DNA from: an uncultured Clostridia bacterium
GTDB taxonomy: Bacteria; Bacillota; Clostridia; Oscillospirales; Acutalibacteraceae
Reading direction: 5' to 3'
Length of the DNA: 64,000 nt
NCBI GenBank assembly: GCA_946407065.1
Contig: CAMJMQ010000001.1
Location: 124,001 to 188,000 of the forward strand
Part shown: positions 54,467 to 62,959 of the stretch, piece after piece
How the letters are laid out: each line of letters opens with the position of its first letter
Numbering within the stretch: the stretch's first letter is position 1
Position numbers and translations under genes: made by a program
Notes under the pieces: model-generated
What the model was told of the DNA's origin: nothing
Seen by the model: only the letters and a program-made list of their open reading frames with translations
Databases searched by the model: none

Positions 54467-55108
54467 TTATTGATTCATACTTACCTTTTCCAGAAGCTCC
54501 TCAGGTTCGCAATACAGCGCCTTTGCCAGCCTGATTACATACTCAGCTCGCGCCATGTTGATGTTCTTCTGACGCTGCTCATACTGCTGGATCGTTCTCA
54601 GCGGGACGCCGCTCTCCTCGGCAAGCTGAGACTGACTCATCCCCGCCCGTTGGCGGTATTGCTTCAGCTTGGTCGTTCTGTTGCTCAGATACCTTTCATC
54701 GAGTAGATCGCAGAAATGCCGAATATCCATTTCATGGTAGGGGTAATACAGAGCCTTGATCTTCGTGATATCTTCCGCATCAAAGATCTCACGGAACGAT
54801 ATGCCTGTATTCCACTGATAGTAGGCAAGCGCCCAGCCAAGCCAGTACTCTTCGGAGCGATCCATAGAGAGCTTCGGTTGGATACGTTCGGAAGAGTCAC
54901 CAATGACAGCATATGCCATCTCGATGCCTGACATACCCGCCAGGAGTGAGGAATCGCCTTGTTCAAACCGTTTACAGACGTCGCTGTCCAGAAACCGTTT
55001 CCAAAACTCCGTCAAGTCAAGATGAAGATCGTATACAGCAAAATCCAGCATCCTGCCCAGCGCCGTTCTTGCTTTTTCAAGATAAACTTTATCGTAAGCG
55101 TGGATCAT
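54467..55108 (-). CDS. XRE-family protein of a DUF3990 operon (antitoxin-like)
   Basis: A 213-residue protein. The first about 140 residues (MIHAYDKVYLEKARTALGRM, MLDFAVYDLHLDLTEFWKRF, YWLGWALAYYQWNTGISFRE) are a conserved helical region found next to DUF3990 genes. The C-terminal 60 residues are a Cro/CI helix-turn-helix (LKQYRQRAGMSQSQLAEESG, VPLRTIQQYEQRQKN). The gene overlaps the upstream DUF3990 gene by 20 bp. Two dyads in the operon promoter are probable binding sites, so it is likely the autorepressing antitoxin. Confidence 0.8.
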   Translation of the reverse strand: MIHAYDKVYLEKARTALGRMLDFAVYDLHLDLTEFWKRFLDSDVCKRFEQGDSSLLAGMSGIEMAYAVIGDSSERIQPKLSMDRSEEYWLGWALAYYQWNTGISFREIFDAEDITKIKALYYPYHEMDIRHFCDLLDERYLSNRTTKLKQYRQRAGMSQSQLAEESGVPLRTIQQYEQRQKNINMARAEYVIRLAKALYCEPEELLEKVSMNQ

Positions 55109-55766
55109 GCGGTTTCATCTCCTCGTCCAAAATCGTGGTGATATACAGATCACCTCTTTGGCGCTTGTTGCGCTCCGTATTGAAGTATTCGCGCCGTGCG
55201 GTTTTATCACGAAGCTGCTTTTTCGCGTACCACTCGCTGTGCAAAGCGACCTCATTCCCGACATAGTGTATGCGGTTGAAAGCCTCTTTACTCTTGAGGA
55301 CGATCTGCTGACCAAGCTTGCCCAAGTGCATCGCATTGTTGAGCTGACGGTAGGAGATCGTACCGTTGATGAAATCCTGCGCAAAGGAGAAGTAGCTGTC
55401 ATCGGCGCGGTAGCCGATCATGATGTCTGCCGCCGAATAACTGATCAGGAAGTTGTTGAGGATGTATTCCTTTGCTTCTAAAGCAAGCCCGGACGGGACG
55501 TCAAACTCACGATTCTCCAAAAGCACCGCCAACCAATGGAGGATGCAGTAATCATCGCTGTTCAGATCGAGCACACTCAGTCCTTACATCTCAACATCAT
55601 AGATATTGGCGAAGCCGTCGCGGTCTAAAGACACGCCCCATTCTTTAGCCATCTCTATCGAATCGGTGCAGTAGAAGCCGAGACCGTAGTCGTTGTATCG
55701 CTTGCCATAACCAAACTTCGGTTTTTCAATGACGTCCTTTGATCCATGATAAATACGTCGAATCAA
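55089..55766 (-). pseudogene. DUF3990 (ADP-ribosyltransferase-like) gene with an in-frame stop
   Basis: The first part (MIRRIYHGSKDVIEKPKFGY, then GLGFYCTDSIEMAKEWGV) and the second part (LSVLDLNSDDYCILHWLAVL to the C-terminus KPHDPRLR) are in the same frame and together make one DUF3990 protein of about 225 residues. A TAA at 55584-55586 interrupts it after 60 residues. The family is related to ADP-ribosyltransferases, and members with HTH partners are regarded as toxin-antitoxin-like. Restart at a GTG (55574) would give a 161-residue C-terminal piece without the N-terminal active-site region, so the toxin is probably inactive. The following XRE gene is intact. Confidence 0.8.
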
Positions 55767-55787
55767 TCTGTTCCCTCTTTTCTCAGA

Positions 55788-55850
55788 CTACTCCCAAAGA
55801 AGTATGTTCTTATACAGCTTCATTATACTCCCATAGGAGTATAATGTCAA
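55788..55850 (-). promoter_or_regulatory. DUF3990/XRE operon promoter with two operators
   Basis: A consensus TTGACA (55845-55850), a 17-bp spacer and TATAAT (55822-55827) on the minus strand. ATACTCC-CATA-GGAGTAT (55825-55842) is a perfect dyad over the spacer and -10, and CTACTCC-CAAA-GAAGTAT (55788-55805) is a second, imperfect one 37 bp away. Confidence 0.8.
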
Positions 55851-56184
55851 TCCAATATAATTATGTTTTCAGCGCTTAAAAGACTTATTAGACATCACTC
55901 CACTATAGATGGACCGTTTTGTTAATTGAAACCTATTGTGATAATTAGTTTTATTATTTTATCAATGACTAATACTATGTTTCAATTCGTACTGTTGCCT
56001 ATCAGCTTCATTGATTTTACCGGGATAACCATATATAAAAATATTTCTCTGAATACTATTGTGTCCTTAAGCAGAAAGGGTACTCTTCTCTTAACTTAGC
56101 AAACGAATACCATTAAAAGATTAACTGGAATAACTTGTTAATCTGTTGCTTCACAATTCAGTTAGTCTATCCTCTACTTCGTTA
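55851..56184. other. Gene-free stretch
   Basis: AT-rich, no convincing coding, repeat or RNA structure. The promoter of the small gene at 56185 should lie here. Confidence 0.35.
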
Positions 56185-56379
56185 ATGAATATTTTGTTAT
56201 ACTGTATCGAGCATAATGAACAAAATCAAAAAGAGTTCATAGAAGCTAAAAATGTATTCTATAAACTGTCTGAAGAAGAACTGGAAAATGTGGTAGATTG
56301 GTGGAATAAAGAAGAAATAGTCGGTGAAGAAGAAAGCAAGCTTGCTCTTGCAATAGTAAACGGTAGCCTAAAAGACTGA
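56185..56379 (+). CDS. Small acidic hypothetical protein
   Basis: A 64-residue protein starting MNILLYCIEHNEQNQKEFIE, with an acidic, helical body (YKLSEEELENVVDWWNKEEI). An in-frame TTG at 56146 would extend it but has no ribosome binding site, and none is clear at 56185 either. A strong terminator 4 bp after the stop supports a real transcript. No family is recognised. Confidence 0.45.
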   Translation: MNILLYCIEHNEQNQKEFIEAKNVFYKLSEEELENVVDWWNKEEIVGEEESKLALAIVNGSLKD

Positions 56380-56382
56380 TTG

Positions 56383-56419
56383 AAAGAGGCACGGGAGTTT
56401 GTTTATCCCGTGCCTCTTT
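56383..56419 (+). terminator. Rho-independent terminator
   Basis: AAAGAGGCACGGGA and TCCCGTGCCTCTTT form a 14-bp stem with a 9-base loop, followed by ACGTTTTTG. Confidence 0.8.
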
Positions 56420-56503
56420 ACGTTTTTGCTTAAGCTCAATTATAATTCTTGAGTTTATATATGATTAATATTTATCAAATACACAGATATTCTATTAACC
56501 CTA

Positions 56504-57976
56504 TCAGAGAATCACAACATCATCACGGGTGAGCTTTTCTTTGAGTTCTTCGGAGCGGTGTGACTGAATGATAAAGCTGCTTTCGCCGTCAAAACGGAAC
56601 GCGACTGATTTGGTGAACGGCATTGTACTGTCAAACTCGGTGATAATCAGGCTCGCGTATGCTTTTTTGAGTGTTTCAAAGGTCGTCATAAAGCCGATAC
56701 CGCTGCCACCCGAATCAGCATGCGTCGTCACACGCTCCCTGCCGAGCTTAGACAACGTATCGATCTCGAACGCCACACCGTTGTCATAGATCGCGATACA
56801 GTAGTTATCGTTTTGCATCGAAAGGTCAAGAAGAATCTTACCATTCCCCTCTCCCTTTGCTTCAACAGCAATCACCGCATCCTTGATATGATCGCTGAGC
56901 AGTGTCTGCAAATCGGTTTGGGAGATATACTTGCCGATGATCTCACTCACCGGCGCAGAAGCCGTCAGATCGAAATCAATCCCATGTGCTGCCGCTTTGA
57001 TGTGCAGATCGTTGATCGTGCTGTCGATCAAAAGACTGCCGGTCGACAGAAGTAGCTTAGTCTCGCGCTGTTCTCTGTCGATCAGCTCGCTGCGTTCTTT
57101 GATCATCGTCTGTATCTCACGGAACAGATCGCTCTTCTCGGCATTATCGTCAGCGTTATAATAGGTGTCGATGGCAGTGTTCAAGGAGTTCATCAAATGA
57201 TTATCACGATGGATGATCTTCGCCAGATATTCGTTAGATTGCCTCTGCTTTTCGATTTCTCGATCACGCTTTGATAATTCTTTCTGATATTGCTCCTCGG
57301 ACTGAGATTGTAGGTGTTCACGGTAACGTGCAGTAATACTATGACGTATCCAAAGATAGAGACCGAAGCCGGAAATAAGAACGCCAATAATCACGATAAC
57401 ATAAATAATATCCATCTCATTTAGTGCTTCCAAATTAACACAAGTTAACGTTAAAATCACACCTGTCAATGCTAGACCCAAGCCAAAGTGTTTATCATTT
57501 AAAAAGAATTGAAAACCTTTTTTAAATCTCTTGATTCTCTTTAGGAAATAGCAGAGTACAGATGCGCACACCAACTCAGTGAAATATACCAAGATATCTT
57601 CTTGCGCATACCCAAAGAACCAAAATACTGTTGCTGTGATAATTGTAGCTATTATCCTTGAAACTCTAAATACAGAAAAAGAGATCAATCCAATAGCAAT
57701 AGAACTATACCAACTTGTTCTGCCAATAAAGACAAGAAGAAAAGGAATAAAAGCAAATAATAATAATTGTGCCATTTGTTGGCTATAATTGCGAAATACA
57801 ATGAATCCTATTGAGAGTATTAACCCCGAAATAATAACATATATAAACTGTTTCTTATTAAGACAAATATTCTGAACTTTACAGAACAGATATGCAGAAA
57901 CATAATAATCAAATATTACTAATAAAAAATAGACTATTAGCAAATCATACTCCGTAACGATATTTACAAAGCTCAA
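56504..57976 (-). CDS. GHKL-family sensor histidine kinase (AgrC-like)
   Basis: A 490-residue membrane kinase. The first about 210 residues form six or seven membrane helices, as in AgrC-type peptide receptors. A coiled linker (EQYQKELSKRDREIEKQRQS) leads to the phospho-acceptor segment IIHRDNHLMNSLN with its His, and the ATPase domain has LLSDHIKDAVIAVE at the N-box place (less usual than NLLDNAIEA) and SGGSGIGFMTT as G-box. The start is a TTG at 57976 with GGGGTGAAATGCA; no ATG is in frame. A 15-residue peptide gene with its own terminator lies directly upstream, and a Spo0A-like regulator 0.65 kb further on. Peptide sensing is inferred. Confidence 0.85.
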   Translation of the reverse strand: MSFVNIVTEYDLLIVYFLLVIFDYYVSAYLFCKVQNICLNKKQFIYVIISGLILSIGFIVFRNYSQQMAQLLLFAFIPFLLVFIGRTSWYSSIAIGLISFSVFRVSRIIATIITATVFWFFGYAQEDILVYFTELVCASVLCYFLKRIKRFKKGFQFFLNDKHFGLGLALTGVILTLTCVNLEALNEMDIIYVIVIIGVLISGFGLYLWIRHSITARYREHLQSQSEEQYQKELSKRDREIEKQRQSNEYLAKIIHRDNHLMNSLNTAIDTYYNADDNAEKSDLFREIQTMIKERSELIDREQRETKLLLSTGSLLIDSTINDLHIKAAAHGIDFDLTASAPVSEIIGKYISQTDLQTLLSDHIKDAVIAVEAKGEGNGKILLDLSMQNDNYCIAIYDNGVAFEIDTLSKLGRERVTTHADSGGSGIGFMTTFETLKKAYASLIITEFDSTMPFTKSVAFRFDGESSFIIQSHRSEELKEKLTRDDVVIL

Positions 57977-58030
57977 TGCATTTCACCCCTCTGTTAATCA
58001 AGTTGTACATATAATATCATGTAATATAAG

Positions 58031-58060
58031 AAAAAGGAAGTGATAAAACTATCACTTCCC
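58031..58060 (-). terminator. Strong terminator of the short peptide gene
   Basis: GGAAGTGAT and ATCACTTCC enclose a 6-base loop; the minus strand continues with TTTTTCTTATATT. It separates the peptide gene from the kinase gene. Confidence 0.9.
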
Positions 58061-58068
58061 AAAAAGTA

Positions 58069-58116
58069 TTAACCGCCAATTCCCAACAAGCGCTTAAGAT
58101 ATTCCCACCAGCTCAC
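58069..58116 (-). CDS. 15-residue peptide gene upstream of the sensor kinase
   Basis: GTG at 58116 begins MSWWEYLKRLLGIGG and ends at TAA (58069-58071). AAAGGAGGGATATCT is a near-ideal ribosome binding site, the stop is followed 9 bp on by a strong terminator, and a hairpin lies just upstream, so a dedicated short transcript is well supported. The peptide is cationic-amphipathic with two Trp at the front and a GIGG end. There is no leader or double-glycine cleavage context in the usual place and no AgrD-type body or AgrB gene nearby. It could be an unmodified signal peptide for the adjacent AgrC-like kinase, a PSM-like peptide, or a leader peptide for attenuation. Confidence 0.6.
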   Translation of the reverse strand: MSWWEYLKRLLGIGG

Positions 58117-58128
58117 AGATATCCCTCC

Positions 58129-58153
58129 TTTGTATTGGATTTTTCAATACAAA
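58129..58153 (-). promoter_or_regulatory. Hairpin in the 5' leader of the peptide gene
   Basis: TTTGTATTG and CAATACAAA form a 9-bp stem with a 7-base loop, ending two bases before the GGAGG of the peptide gene. It may control access to the ribosome binding site or stabilise the transcript end. Confidence 0.55.
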
Positions 58154-58248
58154 GATAGCAAGATTGCCGTGAATCCTACATTAGAATACATTGTTGGATG
58201 GTGTTGGTTTTTGTTTGTATTTTAATAACTCTATTATAAATATAAAAC

Positions 58249-58275
58249 GCCCGCTGCTACACTGTAGCAACGGGC
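58249..58275 (-). terminator. Terminator-like hairpin
   Basis: GCCCG-TTGCTAC-AGTG-TAGCA-GCGGGC on the minus strand, followed by GTTTTATATTTAT. It would end transcripts coming through the IS605-type element from the response regulator side. Confidence 0.65.
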
Positions 58276-58303
58276 TTCATCAATACTTGATTGATTTACA
58301 TCA

Positions 58304-58610
58304 TGACCACCCGTCAAACGGGTGGTTTGCTCTGGGGCTATAAGCCCCTGTTACTAAACTCGCGTCTCAAGGCGCTGATTTTACTTCGTAAAATCTTGGT
58401 GTTATATATGGATTGCAAGCCCAAGTGAAACATTATCTTGGACAGAGTTAATCTTTATAATAATTCTCCTATCATGCTTACAATAAAATCTAATACACTT
58501 TGTAACAGATTGGAGAATCATTTTTAGTAGTATAACTATCGATGCGCACCCGCATAGCGGGTGGTTCTTTGTACCGCTCTTAGGAGCGGCACTGTCTAAA
58601 GACATTAATA
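58304..58610. mobile_element. Non-autonomous IS200/IS605-type element (PATE)
   Basis: The left end has ACCACCCG-TCAAA-CGGGTGGT and GGGGCTATAAGCCCC; the right end has ACCCGC-ATA-GCGGGT followed by TGGTTC and CCGCTC-TTAG-GAGCGG. This set of subterminal hairpins, including the TGACCACCCG...GGTTTGCTCTGGGG style, is that of IS200/IS605 ends. About 300 bp lie between and no transposase is coded. It lies between the response regulator and the peptide gene. Confidence 0.8.
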
Positions 58611-58612
58611 TA

Positions 58613-58643
58613 AAAAATGCCGTCTGAACTCAGACGGCATTTT
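58613..58643 (-). terminator. Terminator overlapping the response-regulator stop
   Basis: AATGCCGTCTGA and TCAGACGGCATT form the stem, with the stop codon of the regulator inside it; the minus strand continues TTTTTTATATT. Confidence 0.85.
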
Positions 58644-59433
58644 CCATAGCATTTTTCACTTTATCAGCGTAATAGTAAATAAACGCCGTAAGCGTTGGTA
58701 CGCCCTTTTTGGGATCGACATGCGCCTTGTATTGCTCCTCCAAGGTCGTGATATCAGTGGTTTTCCAAGCGTGATCAATAGCATTTTGCATCGCGCGTTC
58801 AACGCTTGCGGAGGATTTGGAATACTTCTTCGCCACCTCATTACAAATATAGGTCTGTTCCTTATGGCAGATCATCTCGATCGCGTCCCGCAGATAATTC
58901 CTGCCTTTGTATCGAGCACTGATGCCGATAATATCAAGCTCGGTGGTGATCCGCTGTACCAGCCGCTTATTATAATCATCCTCTATACGCTTTTTGATAA
59001 CGGGACTGCAGGTCTTTTGAGCCGGTTTCATATCGGGAATGCTGTTGATCACGCTGCGGAGCATATTCACAACAGTCGGAATACTGTAATCGGGCTGCGA
59101 TTTCAGCATGATAAAATCAGCGCCCATATTGCGGCATACCGCATGCGTCACTTTGCTGAGATTGTTGGTTACAACCAAAATATACGGGAGTATTTGTAAA
59201 TGGAGCTGATCCAGCTTCGTCAAATAATCAAAGCCGCTTCCCTTGCCATAGAACAGCTCTAAGTCAAGTACAACAGCATTGGGAAGGAACTCCTTTGTGA
59301 TACTTAACGCTTCATCAGAATCGCCCGAAGTACCAATCAGGAATACATCATCCAAACTTTTGCAGTATGCTTCATACTCCAAACAAATATCGTTATCATC
59401 TTCAACGACCAACAATTTGATCCTTTTAGCCAT
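58630..59433 (-). CDS. Spo0A-like response regulator
   Basis: A 267-residue two-domain regulator. The receiver has IKLLVVEDDNDICLEYEAYC (acidic pocket), Asp57 in AVVLDLELFYG as phospho-acceptor, and VVTNN and KSQPD at the switch positions. The C-terminal part contains SKSSASVERAMQNAIDHAWK, the recognition-helix motif of the Spo0A DNA-binding domain. AAGGAGGGAGTGTA sets ATG 59433. The receiver-DNA-binding layout matches Spo0A paralogues; the KSSASVERAM match makes 0A-box-like targets likely. It may receive phosphate from the nearby GHKL kinase, although these often use LytTR regulators. It diverges from an XRE gene. Confidence 0.85.
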   Translation of the reverse strand: MAKRIKLLVVEDDNDICLEYEAYCKSLDDVFLIGTSGDSDEALSITKEFLPNAVVLDLELFYGKGSGFDYLTKLDQLHLQILPYILVVTNNLSKVTHAVCRNMGADFIMLKSQPDYSIPTVVNMLRSVINSIPDMKPAQKTCSPVIKKRIEDDYNKRLVQRITTELDIIGISARYKGRNYLRDAIEMICHKEQTYICNEVAKKYSKSSASVERAMQNAIDHAWKTTDITTLEEQYKAHVDPKKGVPTLTAFIYYYADKVKNAMENAV

Positions 59434-59465
59434 TACACTCCCTCCTTGATCGCTATTATATAACA

Positions 59466-59509
59466 TTTTCCAATCTTTTCCAACATTTTTCAACAATTTT
59501 TTCAAATTT
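59466..59509. promoter_or_regulatory. Helically phased T-tracts in the divergent promoter region
   Basis: Runs of 3-6 T recur at about 10-bp steps (59466, 59476, 59486, 59497, 59507), with CCAA/CAA between them. Phased A/T-tracts of this sort bend DNA. An ACCAGTT / AACTGGT dyad follows at 59518-59540, a possible operator for the divergent XRE gene. Confidence 0.6.
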
Positions 59510-59577
59510 GTTTGCAAACCAGTTGAAGATAAACTGGTAACAGCGTATAAAGCGAAAATGCTAAGGGGCGAAATTAT

Positions 59578-59946
59578 ATGAAATTTGGTGATTACTTAAA
59601 AGACAAGAGGGAAAAATCGAATCTGAAGGCTAAGGTTGCAGCTAAGAATTGGAAGATTTCTCCGGGTTATCTGTCAAGTTTAGAGAACGGAAAGAGATCT
59701 GCGCCTTCCTTTGATCTGTTGACAGAAATCGCCGACTCCTTGGAATTAAGCGAAAAAGATCGGAATAAGCTGTACGATCTTGCCGCCGAAAGCAAAAATC
59801 CTCCGGAGCTACCCAGAGATATTACAGAGTATGTATATCAGAATCCTGTCATACGGGACTTGCTCAGATATGCGATGACATGTAAGCTGCAAGAAAAGGA
59901 GTGGAATGTGATATTCAACTTTGTGAAGAACAATTATAAGTATTGA
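59578..59946 (+). CDS. XRE-family HTH regulator
   Basis: A 122-residue protein with an N-terminal Cro/CI helix-turn-helix (MKFGDYLKDKREKSNLKAKV, KISPGYLSSLENGKRSAPSF) and a short helical C-terminal part. It is transcribed divergently from the Spo0A-like gene, so both may be controlled from the 144-bp gap with its phased T-tracts and ACCAGTT dyad. AAGGGGCGAAATTAT precedes the ATG. Targets are unknown. Confidence 0.85.
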   Translation: MKFGDYLKDKREKSNLKAKVAAKNWKISPGYLSSLENGKRSAPSFDLLTEIADSLELSEKDRNKLYDLAAESKNPPELPRDITEYVYQNPVIRDLLRYAMTCKLQEKEWNVIFNFVKNNYKY

Positions 59947-60282
59947 GGGATGGAATAATGATTTCGATACAATAGATCATAGTGTGTTCACTAAATAGTT
60001 TCACTTAATGGATATATAACACATATAATTATCTTTCTGCATCAATAAAGAGTCGAGTTTATCTCGGCTCTTATTCTTTTTCGAATTACCACTTGTAAAA
60101 ACATTGTTATAATGTAGGATAAACTATTGGCGGAATGTTCTTTTGTTAAATTGAATCAAGACATGATTCCCCCAACCTTGCAATTTACAGATATTAAGTA
60201 TATGATATATTCATACTAAACAGTCTGCATATTCCCGAGCTGCTTTGTTCTCGGATATACAGATCAAGAAAAGGAGAATTAG
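59947..60282. other. Gap before the transglutaminase-dockerin gene
   Basis: It contains a small hairpin (AGTCGAG-TTTA-TCTCGGCT near 60051-60070) followed by TTATTCTTTTTCG, which probably ends the XRE transcript, and then the AT-rich promoter region of the 60283 gene. Nothing else is seen. Confidence 0.4.
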
Positions 60283-62082
60283 ATGAAAGCAAAAGCCAAA
60301 CCCATATCTTTTTCCGTTTCGATCATTTTGATCCTGACCCTCATCCTGTCGTTCCCGATGGCAGGTCATGCGGCAGAAACTGACCCGACTACCTCATCCG
60401 CGATAACAGAATATGTCACCCTGTATGTGATTGAGGATTGGGCGACCTCCTATATGTCGATACCGGATTCGTATCCGCAGAGCTATCAGATCAACACCGA
60501 TGATCTTGTCAAGCCCACCTTTACATCGCTGGATCCGAAAGGCATTTCGGTATCTGAGAGCGGCTTGATCACCCCTGCCGTGACCTATACCTACTGGTAC
60601 GGCTACAACTCCTATCCGGAGCCGTTGGAGGATAAGACCCCGACCCGCATTACTTCTGCGTACAGCTTTGAGGGTGGCGAGATCAAGGTCGACGCGAGGA
60701 ATCGCACCTATTATATCCGCGTCAACATTGTGGATTATGCCGCGGTATACGCGAAGAATGTCGATCTGTATTATCTGAGCAGCGACTACAGCAGCTTTAT
60801 CTCGATCCCCTCCGACTATCCTCAAAGCTATCAGCTCCCGACAAACGGCATGAGCGATCCGCAGATCCGTTCACTCGATCCGTGGGATGTGACTGTTGAA
60901 AACGGTGTAGCGACACTTGTCAAAAAGACCTGGTACTATTACGGGAACGTCGGCTACTCCTCCCCTATACAAGGCAAGGAACCGGATCGGATCAAAGAGA
61001 CGGTCTCAGACAACGGCGGCTATGTCACCGTGTCCTCAGGAGGAAAGACTGAGCTGTATCATATCAACGCCGTTAATTATGCCGAAAAGTACACCGAGAA
61101 CGTAATGCGCGAGTATCTCGATCAAAACATCACGCCATCCATGACGACCTATGACAAGATCGACGCGATCGCACGATTTGTCGCAAACAGAGAATACGAT
61201 TACCATTACAGCAACGCCGTCGGTATGGTCGTTACGGGTGGCGGTGACTGCTGGGCTTCGACCGCCACAATCGTACAGATGGCGCAGATGATCGGTCTGC
61301 AAAGCTGGTGGAGAAACGGTAACAAGGATTACGGCGCGGGCAGCGGCCACGCCAACGCGATGGTCTATGACGGCACGGACTACTATGAGGTGGAAGCCGG
61401 CTACAATATGGATACGCCGCGCTACTATTCTATCGAAAAGAGAGATTCCCTGTTCTCGATCCGCAACAGGAATGAGGGTGTTGAGGTCTATCAATACGAC
61501 GACGTCCCCGACAATCTAACGGATACCTTTGAGATCCCGAGCGAGATCAACGGTAAACCGGTCGTATCCATTGGCAAGTATTTCTGTATCGGTCATTGTC
61601 TTGAGAGCACCAAAAGAGTCGAGAGCATCGTCATCCCCGATACCGTCACCTCGATCGGAGAAGGCGCGTTCATCTACTGCGGAACACTCAAGGAAATCAC
61701 TATCCCCGCGTCCGTTATCTCGATCGGGGATAACGCGTTCGCGTACTATGTCAATCAGGACATCTACGGTGATACCGATAACGAGAAGTTCATCATCCGC
61801 GGCTTCAAGGGTACTGCCGCAGAAACGTATGCCAAGGAAAACGGCATGACCTTTGTCGAGATCCAGCGCCTGCTCGGTGACGTCGACCGAAACGAAGATG
61901 TTACCATTGCGGATGCGACATACATTCTGCGCCATGAGGCAGGGATCGACACTCCCTGCGCCGTCACTGCTGATTTTGCCGACGTGAACCGTGATGGAGA
62001 AATCACGATTATGGACGCAACGCTCATCCAAAAATGGCTGGGCAATATCACCGTCAACTGCAAAATCGGAGAACCGATATAA
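60283..62082 (+). CDS. Secreted transglutaminase-like protein with LRR and dockerin
   Basis: A 599-residue exported protein: signal peptide about residues 1-30 (LILTLILSFPMAGHAA). Two N-terminal repeats share YMSIPDSYPQSYQ / FISIPSDYPQSYQ. About residues 285-385 form a transglutaminase-like fold with the Cys in GGGDCWASTA, the His in GSGHANAMVYD and an acidic third residue after it. BspA-type LRR_5 repeats follow (VVSIGKYFCIGHC, VTSIGEGAFIYCGTLKEITI), and a type I dockerin closes (DVDRNEDVTIADATYILRHE and DVNRDGEITIMDATLIQKWL). It may cleave or cross-link peptides at the cell surface and would dock on a cohesin. AAAAGGAGAATTAG precedes the ATG. Confidence 0.9.
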   Translation: MKAKAKPISFSVSIILILTLILSFPMAGHAAETDPTTSSAITEYVTLYVIEDWATSYMSIPDSYPQSYQINTDDLVKPTFTSLDPKGISVSESGLITPAVTYTYWYGYNSYPEPLEDKTPTRITSAYSFEGGEIKVDARNRTYYIRVNIVDYAAVYAKNVDLYYLSSDYSSFISIPSDYPQSYQLPTNGMSDPQIRSLDPWDVTVENGVATLVKKTWYYYGNVGYSSPIQGKEPDRIKETVSDNGGYVTVSSGGKTELYHINAVNYAEKYTENVMREYLDQNITPSMTTYDKIDAIARFVANREYDYHYSNAVGMVVTGGGDCWASTATIVQMAQMIGLQSWWRNGNKDYGAGSGHANAMVYDGTDYYEVEAGYNMDTPRYYSIEKRDSLFSIRNRNEGVEVYQYDDVPDNLTDTFEIPSEINGKPVVSIGKYFCIGHCLESTKRVESIVIPDTVTSIGEGAFIYCGTLKEITIPASVISIGDNAFAYYVNQDIYGDTDNEKFIIRGFKGTAAETYAKENGMTFVEIQRLLGDVDRNEDVTIADATYILRHEAGIDTPCAVTADFADVNRDGEITIMDATLIQKWLGNITVNCKIGEPI

Positions 62083-62094
62083 GAATACATCAAT

Positions 62095-62155
62095 AAAAAT
62101 ACGCCTCCTATGTAAGACATAAGCATCTTACCCATAGAAGGCGTATTTTTGTTTG
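62095..62155 (+). terminator. Rho-independent terminator
   Basis: AAAAATACGCCT and AGGCGTATTTTT (extended by CTATG/CATAG) form the stem, followed by GTTTGCTCTTTG. The stretch 62156-62517 after it holds no gene that I can support. Confidence 0.75.
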
Positions 62156-62517
62156 CTCTTTGCTGATAATGCAGAGCATAAGCATACAAGACCGAATCTG
62201 CTTATATTAAGGCTGTCCGGCAATAGCGTTACGATCTATTATTCTCTATATTGAGGGGAAGTGAATTGCATGAAAGAATAATCTTTTGGCAGTTTATCAG
62301 GGATGTTGAAAACATGTTGATAAGTCATTTTTAATAGGGGGGATTTTTAGGACACGGTGAAAACTTACTGTTTAAGCCGTTTTCTATCAACTAATAGCAA
62401 TGGAATAAGAAAAAACTTCAGTCTCTGAAATATAAAGACAAGGGCGTTTGCGTAAAACTCAAAAATGATTTGTTGAGCTTAATGCACATCTCCTGTTCCT
62501 TATATTACCGTTAATGT

Positions 62518-62787
62518 CTAACTCGATTGATTCTCCCGAGTAAGGTCTTTTTTTCTATCGCTTTCTTCTTCTCTTTCTGCAAACAGGCGTCGGTTGTACC
62601 TTAACAGCTCACTTGATAACTTAAGCAAATCCTGACTTCCTGATCGAAACACGACTACCGTATAATTAATAGATTTATACTTTTGGTATATCGGCTTAAG
62701 CAACACCGGCACCTCAGGCGCAGCCGACTCATTCCGATTGAGCCAAATACAGACAAGCTTCTTCTCGATTATTATTTCGCATTTCAT
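62518..62787 (-). CDS. Small conserved protein of integrative elements
   Basis: An 89-residue charged protein (MKCEIIIEKKLVCIWLNRNE, VVVFRSGSQDLLKLSSELLR) of a type I recall near recombinases on Clostridial integrative elements. GGAGGTAGACTGT precedes the ATG. No function is known. It lies 1 kb from the serine recombinase end and may belong to an older element in the same place. Confidence 0.65.
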   Translation of the reverse strand: MKCEIIIEKKLVCIWLNRNESAAPEVPVLLKPIYQKYKSINYTVVVFRSGSQDLLKLSSELLRYNRRLFAEREEESDRKKDLTRENQSS

Positions 62788-62959
62788 ACAGTCTACCTCC
62801 CGTTTCTATAAATAGTGTTGGCATGAATTCTGATGGTAAACATATAGAATGGTATCGAGGTAATAATCCTATCAATATGTTTATCGATATCTGATTAAAC
62901 TGACTCTAAGATTCATCGATTCTCCGATAACCTTCGTCGCATTCCTTTGCAGAATCATC

